From Adineta vaga (lineage: Eukaryota; Rotifera), in NCBI GenBank assembly GCA_021613535.1, contig CP075496.1, forward strand, positions 8,804,001-8,868,000: a DNA stretch of 64,000 bases, in the 5' to 3' direction. Position 1 is the first letter of the stretch. The number at the start of each line of letters is the position of its first letter. Under the pieces are notes generated by a model, which saw only the letters and a program-made list of their open reading frames with translations, ran no database searches and was not told where the DNA came from. The position numbers and the translations under genes were made by a program. Positions 11,264 to 21,438 of this stretch are shown here, piece by piece.

Positions 11264-13921
11264 TTAGAAAACATTTATTCTATCATTTGTTAGTTCAATA
11301 TCATGATGTTTATTCTTTTTATCCTTCACCGAATGTTTTGGAAAACATAAATTATACAATGGTTTACAAATAAGTTTGTATAATAAAAAGATTAAACCAA
11401 AGATTTCTAAACAAACAATTGTAAATAAAATATTATGAAATATAATTTCTGATAGTTTTGCAATAGGTTGTTGAAGATTTTTAACATAATATGGAGTTTC
11501 AACTAAAATAATAGTTAATGTTGTTGAAATGGCTGTCGAATGAACATATTGATCTTGAGTTAAAAATAAACTATTTGAATCTGTAGTAAATGTCGGAATA
11601 AAAATACCAGTAAAATCAGATTCTTCACCGACCATCGCGACCGTTTCATTGATAACTTTTGTAATATCAAGTGAAATGGGTAGATTTTGTGCAAGAACTT
11701 CGTTATATTTAAAAAATGATTGAGAGAAATTTAATTCTTTTAAATTGTAATTCGCATCCTCATGTCCTGCACCAGATAGACCAATACGTAATGCACCGAT
11801 GATTTGTGTATTAGCTAGTAGAATTTGTACAGATGTCTGCTGATATGGCAATGGAATGGATAAGGAGAGAACAGAGTTTACATTGCCACAAGTTGACCAA
11901 CGTATTGTTGACCATTTTGTTCCGTATAGAGCTTGTAGAGAGATTACATCACAACCAACTAATGTGTTGACAAAATCAACATTTAGATTAAATGTTTGAT
12001 TATTTAATAATTCAAACATTTTCTGTTCGGCAACTGTGACTCGTATGGATAATGATTGAAGATTAGTTTGAAATTTTGCGTTTCTTAATGATGGATCACA
12101 AGCAAAATATGAATCAGTTGTTGTTTCTATTGGGTATTGATGGAAATATCGGTTGCTAAATGAATAAGCGAAACTAACGAGAACAACAACAGCAAACGAA
12201 ACTAATCCACCAACCCATAATTCTCCTTCACCAATTAAATCTGTATGTCTAAAGATATACTTTAAGTGATGACGAATCTTTCGACTTCGTGGATGATTTA
12301 TGCTGATTTTTAATATACCCATTAGAATAATAATAAGAATAGCAAAACTCGCGACAATTAATGACCAGAATAAAGGTGAGACTAGTAAACAATGGCCCGA
12401 TCCAATATGAAACATATTTTGAATGAGAATTTCGTCAAATATTATACTTTCTGGTGACGTTGGATATGCAATTACTTGCATTTTTGTTGCTAATGCTGAT
12501 ACAGATATATCAGTGACTGAACCCAGTGGACAAAATGATCCAGTTAAACATGGTAGACATTGTATGCTCGAATTCCCTGGATTTTTAGTATTACTTGGAC
12601 ATAAAATACAATCATGTACACCACTTTGATTTTTATAAGTTCCTGCAAGACAAGATTGAGCTTTTGTGAATGTCGGTGCTGTACCTGTATCTTGAACAGC
12701 AGGAAAATATCCTCTTGGTGTTGGATTCATGATCAGAATATTACCTTGATCATCAAGTAAAGCTAAAGAAGATGGTGAAGAAATGACTCGTAGGAATATT
12801 GAACTAAAACTTAATGGTAATATTTGATGATAATTTGGAAAAACCGATAGTGGAGTAGTGTTCGAATTGTAACCATTTGTTTGAATATCATAAAAATAGA
12901 TTTGTGATGATGACCATTGATAAGTAAGTGAATAAGTATTGACTAAAATAGCAGCTATACCATTTTCGAGCCAAGTAACACTTTTTCCATTTCCAAGTGA
13001 TCTTCCGTTGGTATATCGACTAACGAAATCTAATTGATCTATATTTGTTTTATTAACAGAAAATAAGAATACTCGATTGATAAATTGCATACCAACTAAA
13101 ACATTTCCAACTTCATTAATACTAACTGACATATCATATTTAGCTGAATAAGTATCAGCGTCTGAATTAGTCAATAAATCTTGCCAAGTATTGGGAGTTG
13201 CCACAGGTCGATAATAATTAATAATAAATAGCCGATAATTAGATGAATTCAAATTGAATAAATATACTATGGGAATATAAACTGCTATTGTCTGAATAGG
13301 GTTTCGTATAAATCCTGCAATAACACCAAAATTATCATTGATATCAACAGCATGAGGCATAAATGAATGATCTAACCATGTTTCATTTGCATTCCATACA
13401 TTTAATAAAGTGTTCAATGAATCAAAAGTAAACATGAATTCTTTAGCAAAACCATAGGCAAATCGTCCACTAGGTTCAACATCAATTATAAAATGTTCTT
13501 GGTGTTGATAATTATAAAAGTATTGGACTACAAAAGAAAATTGTGTATCACAGGATAAGGCGGACGCATTGTATTTTGCAACGCCAATAAAAGTTCCATT
13601 TTTATCATTGAATAATTCACCGGCAAAAAAGAATTGTTGTTGATTTTTGCCTACAGCAACACTGTAGATATAATGATCTGTTGGATCAGAAAAGGTAACA
13701 ATACATTGTACTGATGTGAGAGTATTATTGTATGGAGCTAATTGTACAAGAAATGTGGTGGGATTATTATCGTTTTGTACTTGAACAAGGAGATATTCAT
13801 TCATTGCAATTTTTAAACCGTATGCATTGTAATCAACGATATTTGGAGTAAAAGTACTGTTTATTTTATAAATAAATAAGAGAATTAAATAACAAAATAC
13901 CAGTTGTATAATGTTAGCCAT
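11264..13921 (-). CDS. large membrane protein, paralog 2
   Basis: Single exon, 885 aa, same plan as the neighbour at 8035-10725. It has a signal peptide (MANIIQLVFCYLILLFIYK), a propeller-like ectodomain, the same Cys-rich CLPCLTGSFCPLGS module, two helices around the middle (ASFAILIIILMGIL; VGGLVSFAVVVLVSFAYSF), a second domain, a C-terminal helix (ILFTIVCLEIFGLIFLLY) and a basic tail. N-terminus, inter-block segment and the C-terminal half differ widely from the paralog, yet the ectodomain core is almost identical. Function unknown. The conserved YPIETT and RNAKFxTNLQSLSI motifs after the second helix would be good family markers. Confidence 0.8.
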   Translation of the reverse strand: MANIIQLVFCYLILLFIYKINSTFTPNIVDYNAYGLKIAMNEYLLVQVQNDNNPTTFLVQLAPYNNTLTSVQCIVTFSDPTDHYIYSVAVGKNQQQFFFAGELFNDKNGTFIGVAKYNASALSCDTQFSFVVQYFYNYQHQEHFIIDVEPSGRFAYGFAKEFMFTFDSLNTLLNVWNANETWLDHSFMPHAVDINDNFGVIAGFIRNPIQTIAVYIPIVYLFNLNSSNYRLFIINYYRPVATPNTWQDLLTNSDADTYSAKYDMSVSINEVGNVLVGMQFINRVFLFSVNKTNIDQLDFVSRYTNGRSLGNGKSVTWLENGIAAILVNTYSLTYQWSSSQIYFYDIQTNGYNSNTTPLSVFPNYHQILPLSFSSIFLRVISSPSSLALLDDQGNILIMNPTPRGYFPAVQDTGTAPTFTKAQSCLAGTYKNQSGVHDCILCPSNTKNPGNSSIQCLPCLTGSFCPLGSVTDISVSALATKMQVIAYPTSPESIIFDEILIQNMFHIGSGHCLLVSPLFWSLIVASFAILIIILMGILKISINHPRSRKIRHHLKYIFRHTDLIGEGELWVGGLVSFAVVVLVSFAYSFSNRYFHQYPIETTTDSYFACDPSLRNAKFQTNLQSLSIRVTVAEQKMFELLNNQTFNLNVDFVNTLVGCDVISLQALYGTKWSTIRWSTCGNVNSVLSLSIPLPYQQTSVQILLANTQIIGALRIGLSGAGHEDANYNLKELNFSQSFFKYNEVLAQNLPISLDITKVINETVAMVGEESDFTGIFIPTFTTDSNSLFLTQDQYVHSTAISTTLTIILVETPYYVKNLQQPIAKLSEIIFHNILFTIVCLEIFGLIFLLYKLICKPLYNLCFPKHSVKDKKNKHHDIELTNDRINVF
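12492..12772 (-). repeat. homogenised block A, copy 2
   Basis: Partner of 9293-9573, with almost the same sequence at a fixed offset. Confidence 0.85.
12947..13681 (-). repeat. homogenised block B, copy 2
   Basis: Partner of 9748-10482, with no indel between the copies. Confidence 0.85.
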
Positions 13922-15477
13922 TTGTTATTCTAAAACGGATAGTTACAGTCAAGAACTTTCATCAATATTAGAAATGAATGCACGTTTTACTCAATATACC
14001 TGTATGTTAAAGAGATCCAATGTTTTTCATTAACAATATTGCAAATTCATCAAACATTATTATGGTCATATTTATTGTTGTATACCTGTCATTTTTCGTT
14101 TATGATATCATCAACTATTCGATAAATAAAAATATTTTACCTTTTAAGATTGATATATATATATTGATTTCTAATGTGAATATAAGAACATGTACGTAAG
14201 GGCGTATACTTCGAATAATTAGACAGCAGCAAAAGGAGAAAAATACTGATGAATAATCAGAGAAAAAGAATCATAAGGTTTCATACTTTCCTTCCTTTTT
14301 CTGGCACTAATGTATACTAAATAAAACGGACGAAAGTAAGGTTTATTTTTATATGTATGAATGCAAAGACGTAAAAGAACGGAACGTAAACATCAAATTT
14401 CATGATTGTACTAAGTACATTTTATGATGCTTATATTTTCAAAATATACCATTTAAAATTCCCATAAGAATTTTCCATACCATAGATTTGCTTTTTGTTT
14501 TAAAAAAATTGTAATGATGAAAATAAAGATGAGATTATTTGTAGCAGATATTTCAATTTGTCGTTCATAAATGCATCCCATCGTTGAAACGATTTTCAAA
14601 CAAGTTGGAAGTTTTAATTGTGCAAAACACATGTGCATCACGATTTCCGGCAAAAGTTAGTTTTTAGGTAAACTTAAAATTTAATACATAATTATGAATG
14701 CACCAATTCCAGTCAAGTGTCATATTAACTCACCAATTTATTGCGTTATGCTAGATTCTTTTATAGTTGGTGATATGCCATTAGAATACTGAAATCAAAT
14801 TTTAATTGATTTCTATTTTTTGATATAAAAGAACATATGTCAATGGCATGAGCAATGCGAAATAAAAGATATGTTTTCATAAAAGTCTCACTTGTCATTA
14901 TCATTTTTGTAGCTTATAATGATTAATTACTCAAAATGTAATCGTTTCATATTATATCAAAAGTGTTACTGTATTAATTGTTTGATTTTCTTAGATAATA
15001 TTTGTTTCACCATTTATTATTCTTACTCAGAAGCTTCTCTTAGATAGCAAACTACAGATTGTAGATATACCTCAAGATGAATCGTTTATAGAACATTCAA
15101 AAAACGACATAAAAAGCAAAATAGTTTAGTTTTATATATTTAATTGAGTTGCATGTTTCTTATTCATAGTTTGAAAATTTCATTCGCCGACAATGAATTA
15201 GAGAACAGCAAAGAATGTATACTCGTATTTAGTCATCATGACGCTGATTCATGTCTATTTAATATGCTCGAAAAAATAACAAAAGATGTATTCAATATAT
15301 TAAAATATAATAGACTCTTTTAGTTTAACTCATCATTACCAGATATTATAATTGATATAGACATTTATACAGAAAAGTTTTATATTTAAGAACATTCGCA
15401 AATATTCTCCGTTGATTATAAAATAATGATTGTAATTTAAATTATATTTATTTATTTACAATAGAAATCTTAGAAAT
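13922..15477. other. intergenic, no gene seen
   Basis: 1.55 kb of AT-rich DNA with only short chance frames (e.g. 14453-14653 minus). The last bases before 15478 contain two TAG splice-acceptor-like sites preceded by pyrimidine/AT sequence (ending 15464 and 15473), suggesting a leader intron or trans-splice site. Confidence 0.4.
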
Positions 15478-16458
15478 ATGTCATCAGTTTCTCCATTAGT
15501 TTTTGCTCAACGATGTCTGATACGTTATGGAATGACTACTTATTTAACAATAGGAAATATTGGATTACTTTTAAATATAATAACTTTTAGTCAACATTCA
15601 TTTCGTCAAAGACCATATTCAATTTATATTTTGGCGACATCAATCTGTGGTTGCATTGGTTTGAATATTGCTGTTATTCCATATATTTATTCAGTTCATC
15701 ATTCGAATTATTTTGCAAATTTTCTGGTCTACTGTCGAGTACAATTCTATTTTCGACATGCATTTAATCAAATGATGCGAACATTTATTGTTATTGCTTG
15801 TGCTGATCGGTATGCCGTATGTAGTGATGAAGCTCGAATTCGAGCTCTTAGCCAATATCAAATTGCAATTCGAGTCGTTCCATCTGTTATTATTTTCTGG
15901 CTCATAGTTGCTCTCTTACCATCTATGTTATATTCAATCACTGATGACGGTGTATGCGATACAGCATTTGGTGTGAATAACATCTTCTATAGTGTTTATC
16001 TTATCATTGCTCTTTGTATATTTCCACTTGTTTCTATGACCACTTTCGAAATATTGATTATAACTAATTTAAAACGAATGCGTGCGCGTATTCAACCTAA
16101 TCGAACGATTGAATTACGAGGACATGTTCTTCGAAAAAGAGATCGAGATATGATTAAAATGTTATTAATTGAATTAATCCTGTATATTTGTACGACAATA
16201 CCACTTACAGTTGTAGTTATTTATAAAGCAATAGCTGGCGCAGATATATATACCTTTCAGCGCGAACAAATTGAAGCATTCATCTTCTTTCTCCTGCGAA
16301 CATTTATTATTTATATCAATAACTGTCTTTCATTTTGGGTTTACATATCAGTATCACATACTTTTCGAAGTGAATTTAGAAATTCAATCTTAAAATTGTA
16401 TCGCTTTATTTTAGTCAAAATTAGAAAATTGTTTGTAATACTTTGTTATTTCAAATAA
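15478..16458 (+). CDS. rhodopsin-like GPCR, subtype A
   Basis: Single exon, 326 aa, seven hydrophobic helices. Class A marks: GNIGLLLNI in helix 1 (the GN of helix 1), a Cys before helix 3 (YCRVQFYF), ADRYAV at the end of helix 3 (DRY motif) and a Cys in the second extracellular loop (GVCDTAFG). The basic third cytoplasmic loop reads LRKRDRDMIKMLLIE, and helix 7 has NNCLSFWVYI in place of NPxxY. These traits match peptide-type receptors expanded in bdelloids. Ligand unknown. The closest relative in the window is the gene at 48202-49179. Confidence 0.88.
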   Translation: MSSVSPLVFAQRCLIRYGMTTYLTIGNIGLLLNIITFSQHSFRQRPYSIYILATSICGCIGLNIAVIPYIYSVHHSNYFANFLVYCRVQFYFRHAFNQMMRTFIVIACADRYAVCSDEARIRALSQYQIAIRVVPSVIIFWLIVALLPSMLYSITDDGVCDTAFGVNNIFYSVYLIIALCIFPLVSMTTFEILIITNLKRMRARIQPNRTIELRGHVLRKRDRDMIKMLLIELILYICTTIPLTVVVIYKAIAGADIYTFQREQIEAFIFFLLRTFIIYINNCLSFWVYISVSHTFRSEFRNSILKLYRFILVKIRKLFVILCYFK

Positions 16459-17167
16459 ATATCTTAATCATTTTTTGTCTAAATTATCGTTAGTGCTGGT
16501 AGCTCTCTATTTCTGATTGGTTGAGTGATAAGTCAACTAATAAACTAGAATGACGAATTGACACATAAGAAGATAGCAAGTGCTATAAGCTCAACTAAAA
16601 TACTCACATTCTCATTCATAACATCTTAGTTGTTTGTACTGGGGAAGATTTCAAGGAAACGACTATATGCAAAACAGATATCTATGTGGACTTTCATATT
16701 TGCAAAACGAGACTGATATAGACAACTGTATTCTAGAACAATAAATGGACAATTTGATAGAACGCTTGAAGCGCAACTCTAATAATTGAGATGTCGAATC
16801 TAAACAAGAGCAACCAAATGTTATGTGGTAACACGCATACCCCATCTGATGAAGCTGGATGTGCTGTATCGAAATATCCATTTCTAACATTCCAAATGAT
16901 TTTCTGATCAAGATGAAATATGGAAACTAAAATGCAATAATAAAATATCATACGTTTCTTTTTCTATAATATTAATTATATAAATAATAAATAGCAACAA
17001 CGAAACAATATTCAAGATCTTTCAAACAAATCTATATCGATTGGATTTATAAAAAAATTTTACGCAATGCATTGACATGTGGCAGAAAAAGATGCGACCG
17101 AACTGTACGTATCAGATGTTTACCTCCATCATATCCGATTCAACCATAAGTTGAACATGATTTTCAG
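16459..17167. other. intergenic, no gene seen
   Basis: AT-rich. Overlapping minus-strand frames at 16663-16951 have no family features. The end of this stretch (17161-17167, TTTTCAG) is the acceptor before the DUF1399 pseudogene exon. Confidence 0.4.
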
Positions 17168-18168
17168 TCGATTAAAATATCTATTGATATTGATAATACA
17201 GTTCGTGAAGTAATAAGATCATTAGAGAAAGCATCACATTTTCAAAAAGATTGACAACAATCACATATTTTGAAAAAAAATGATTACAAGATATTATCGT
17301 TTTACGCAATTGAAATAATCGCATACACCGCTCATTCCTACGATGAACATTGAAATTGTTTGGCAAACTCATCTACTTCGATCTGAAATCTATCAAACTG
17401 ATTGTCTTCGATTATTTCGTCGGATTATTGATCATTCGTTATTTATGGATGATTTTCAAGATTTTCTTAAAGAACAAGCATTTCCTGATACGTGCCATCT
17501 CTATGAGCAATACTATCCTTTACTATCAACTAAAGAGAAAATGACAGTTCAATACAATATTGTTCCTTTGCGGGATAAAGATCATTGTATCAATTCGATA
17601 TATTTCTATTGGGATCAAACATATTTTGAATTTTTATCCGATCTATCGAAAGATTTTGAAAACTTTGTTTTCGTTTGCAGAAGGTGATATTATCTTAGAT
17701 GTCGAATGGTTAGCTTCGTGTAAAGAATTTATGTATGATGTATTTACAGAGGTTCCTATTACAAGGTATCGATCAATGCGACGTCTAGAAAAAAAATCAT
17801 ACGAATGATTTTTGTACATGGTAGGAAAATATCTACTCAAAGATGGCAATGGTTTTGTACCTCTAACATATGCGGTGAAATATTTCTTGTTCAACTTGAA
17901 AAAAAACTACATTAATCTGTTTCTTTTTTTCTTTTATCGATATTATATAGCATTCTCACATGCAAGAACCATTGAAATATGCAGCTGATTGTATTCGTCT
18001 TATGAGTTATCTTATTTTTCATTCTCCAAGACCATAATGATTCGAGATGATAACATGTAGAAAGCACGTGATCAAACGGATAATATTTGGAAACAAGAAT
18101 TTGAAAGTGATATTACAACAGATCATCTCTATAATACAATTGCTATTATGCGTAAATGGGATGATTAG
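17168..18168 (+). pseudogene. DUF1399 / glycine-rich-domain-containing protein, broken copy
   Basis: Coding remnants run in order across several frames. They start after a TTTTCAG acceptor with VREVIRSLEKASHF. Then comes YYRFTQLK-stop-SHTPLIPT, leading into IEIVWQTHLLRSEIYQTDC with RRIIDHS. The next piece is ILDVEWLASCKEFMYDVF, then YE-stop-FLYMVGKYLLKDGNGFVPL. The last pieces are HSHMQEPLKYAADCIRLMSY and DNIWKQEFESDI, ending at 18168. The W-x-TH-L...Y..DC....DH and HSHMQ...Y..DC repeats are the DUF1399 hallmarks. Lesions include stops at 17308-17310 (approximate), 17806-17808 and after SPRP, plus frame changes. A TAG at 17948-17950 is either the codon where Trp is expected or an intron acceptor. 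Confidence 0.8.
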
Positions 18169-19052
18169 GAATACAAACTTGTATCTTTGACAAATTAAAA
18201 TATTCTACTCATTAATCAAGAATAAAACTTGAGTACTATGTAGATATATCACTAACATATACATTTTCAATGTGATAATACTTTATCGACTTATAGATCT
18301 ACCATTTGAACCTGTATAATACACTTTCACAAATATTGTTGTAATAGATAAAGTTTATCAAATGGTACATTCATTTCACACACATCGTTGCTGTCTAAAA
18401 ATAATTATCATACTATATGAAATCATATAAACAAAATCAAACAACTAATGATCATATCTTGAATACATCAATTACATTGCTTTGTATAATCAACATAATA
18501 AATACCAACGTATTGTATGTTGTAAGAGTCATCGTTTTCTATTTTTCATCAGTAGTTGTTTCCTTGATTTTTTCTATTATCTACATGAAAACGAATTTCA
18601 CAGTTGAAACCAAATATAGACGACGTATGTGAGTCATTGTATACATCGAACAATTTCTTTTATGAAAAATTTATCAAGAGACAACGTCATAGAAATGTTT
18701 TTTGCTAGTCAAAGAACATGTCCTTCTATTAATTTTCGTCTGTAATGTATGTGCAATTGTACTTTGTTTCATTTTTCTAACTACATATTTCTTTTCTCAA
18801 GGGTGTAACTGTAACATTCTTAAATGTGTTGCTCATTCATCTACAACGTCTTTTTCTGTTTTTTCCTGATCGAATGTTTACACAAAACTCAATTTTCTTC
18901 CAGTTGATATCATCACATTAGTCATCAGAATAATGATTCAATGTTGTAGACAAGAACTACAGTAGTTTTCCTTCAAATAGCAAATTGAGCGACAATTTTT
19001 CTTTCAAATCTAACGATATTTTCTTCATTTATAATCGTATTCGTATATGAAC
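18169..19052. other. intergenic, no gene seen
   Basis: AT-rich spacer. The frame at 18417-18632 encodes hydrophobic stretches but nothing recognisable. It should include the kinase promoter. Confidence 0.4.
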
Positions 19053-20185
19053 ATGGGTGGTAAGCATGTAAATCAACAATTAGGTAACTTGTCTTGGATT
19101 TTATCTTAAACATAAATCGAATTTGCTAATTTTTTATTTCATTTAGATCATAGACAAAAAGATTCTACTGAATATATGTGGCTTGAAAGACAAACGTTTC
19201 ATATCAGAGGTGATGATTATACATTACTTCGACGACTTGGTAATGGAAGTTTTGGATCTGTTTGGATATCTACAACGCCAAGTGGTAAATATATTTCACT
19301 TCGAGTTCTTGTTGCAAAATGATGAAAATTGATTTGTATAGGTTTTTATGCAGCTGTCAAAGTATTTGACCTTCGTCGTCGAAAACATGCGTCCAAAGCA
19401 CTTCAACTTACACGATCATTTGAAACTGAAATTCAAATGGCCTATGAAATGCGTAATGCAGGAAATTATGCTGCAACAATATATGGATTTGAATTTGATC
19501 GTCAACGAAATGTAGCTTTGATAGCAATGGAAATAGGTGATGATTCTCTAAAAGATAGAGTTCAAAGTCTTCATCAAACACATAAAGCATCAGAAACAAC
19601 TGGTTATGATTATATATCAGCTGTAGATCGAAAGAATATATGGTTACAATTAGTTGATATTGTTCTCGCTCTAGATCGACTCCATGTTGTTAGTATTAAG
19701 AAAATGAATTGTTTTCTCGTATATAAATGTTTCATTTTTAGATTCATCGTGATATGAAACCATCAAATTTAGTATTCTTCGGTCCAACAATGAAACTCAT
19801 CGATTTTGGTATTTCACAAAAAGAATATTCACCGTAAGTTAATTGTTATTTGAATTCTTTTCTCATGATTGTTTTTCCGTTCAATCATACTAGACATGAA
19901 AGATTGATTGGTGATCGACACTATGCTGCACCAGAATGTTTAACAGGTGGAGCTCCTATTACAACAAAAGCTGATGTATGGTCTGCAGGTGGTATTCTAT
20001 ATTACATGACCTATGGTAAAAAGCCTTACTTTCGTTCGCCATTACCTCCACAAAATCTTGCAACAACACGTTCAGTTCTTGTAAAAGAAGTAATTCATCA
20101 TTGTCTTCGACGAAATATACATCGACGAGCTGGACATCATTGGCTTGCTTCACATCCGCTAACAAGTAGTGCTGCTCTTGGCTAG
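19053..20185 (+). CDS. small serine/threonine protein kinase, TTK/Mps1-like
   Basis: Five exons in consistent phase: 19053-19059, 19147-19284, 19342-19688, 19742-19833, 19894-20185 (291 aa). The first coding exon is only seven bases (ATGGGTG). All kinase landmarks are present: glycine loop GNGSFGSV (from G34), VAIK-like AAVK (K55), a helix-C Glu in FETEIQMAYEM, catalytic HRDMKPSN (D168), DFG (D185) and APE (207-209), with DVWSAGGILYYM in helix F. The KLIDFGIS...GDRHYAAPE run is reminiscent of TTK/Mps1 kinases. The protein is little more than the catalytic domain, with no TPR or localisation segment, so a checkpoint role is not assured. The C-terminus ends just after the HHWLASHP subdomain XI region. 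Confidence 0.85.
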
Positions 20186-20254
20186 TTTAATGTAGATTTT
20201 TTTTCTAGGAACTCATTGAAATAAATACTCGCACAGAATTTCATTAATATTTAT

Positions 20255-21283
20255 TTACTTAAGCATAAGTTCAATCGAAAAAGAGAATCTATATAATCCC
20301 CGAAAATTTTCCCTCAGTTGGCATGTACTTTCATCGACGGATATATAATTAGATTTTATTTTGACCATATGAATATATTTTTCTGTTGTTATTGTAGATG
20401 GTAAAGAAACTTCGAACCATTCAAGAAATTGATGACGATTCATTTCTGATACAAAAGAATGAACTGCCAGGTTCCAATGACAATACATGACATTCAATAA
20501 TTATACATTGTGGATATTTTCGGTGAGATAAAGTGCACTATTCCTATATCTATCAAAGGAATTGTCAGTATCTAACATTGTTTACCAAGTGATGAATAGG
20601 CTACTTCAATGCAGTCTGCAATACTGTAAAATTCATTTTGATCCAATGTCAGATCTTTTTTCAGATTAATTTTTCGAATCGAAGTATGCGTTCACTTCTT
20701 TAGGAGTTATATTGTAATAGGTATTCCAGAATAAATGATACACAAATAATATAAATTAGGTGCTTGATCAAGTAAAATTTGCAGACTAGATGCGTAAACA
20801 TGTTCGTTACGATTTGGAAAATAGATAATTAGAAATATCAATCTTATCGGAGAAACTATATGGTAATGTTTATCTTCTGATATCGATTTCCAATCACATC
20901 GAAATATTGCAAGCTTTGGAAAATAATTCTTGATTAACAATTCTCATTGATAACCATTCATAAATATACGTGTTGATTCAATATGTAAATATCGAAGATA
21001 AAGTGCATACTCAAATAATTTGCCTAATGAATAACGTTTTATTAGGATAAGACTGTATAGACACATGTTTAAGAGATGGAGAGATTATCAATGGCCAAAG
21101 ATTTCCATCAACTGCACACAAGATTCTTGATAGAATAGTGAGTCAGTTTAGGCAAGTTCTATATTTGTACAACTGTATTTTGATGATCAATAATAGATAG
21201 GTGAGTGTAGCAATCGATGAGACTATATGATCGAAAAGAGCAAGTAAGATTTCATTAGTTAAAGATTGCAAACGTGCTGCCAT
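20255..21283 (-). pseudogene. F-box protein, broken copy
   Basis: A minus-strand start at 21283 opens with MAARLQSLTNEILLALFDHI, an F-box-like beginning (LxNEILL). The reading then breaks with several stops. Downstream remnants read PSLKHVSIQS, then FPKLAIFRCDW and LLDQAPNLYYLCI (20707-20940), and a C-terminal piece at 20255-20497 (FLEWFEVSLPSTIT). The order and the 'DQAPNLYYL' style match the leucine-rich C-terminal half of the intact F-box gene at 49617-51479. No intact frame remains. Confidence 0.6.
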
Positions 21284-21438
21284 TTCTATTTTCTACTATA
21301 GAAAAAATGAATAGGAAAACACTTTCTATGAAATGATTGGTCGTACGTGAAAAGAAATTTATTAGAATTATTAAAAAATATATAATGGAAAACAATTGTG
21401 ATTAAAACAAACCGAACTATCTGCTAGGAATGTTTTAT

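Noticed and set aside
16663-16951. Two overlapping minus-strand frames as a gene
   Set aside because: No homology-like motif, frames overlap each other, and there are no splice signals to neighbours.
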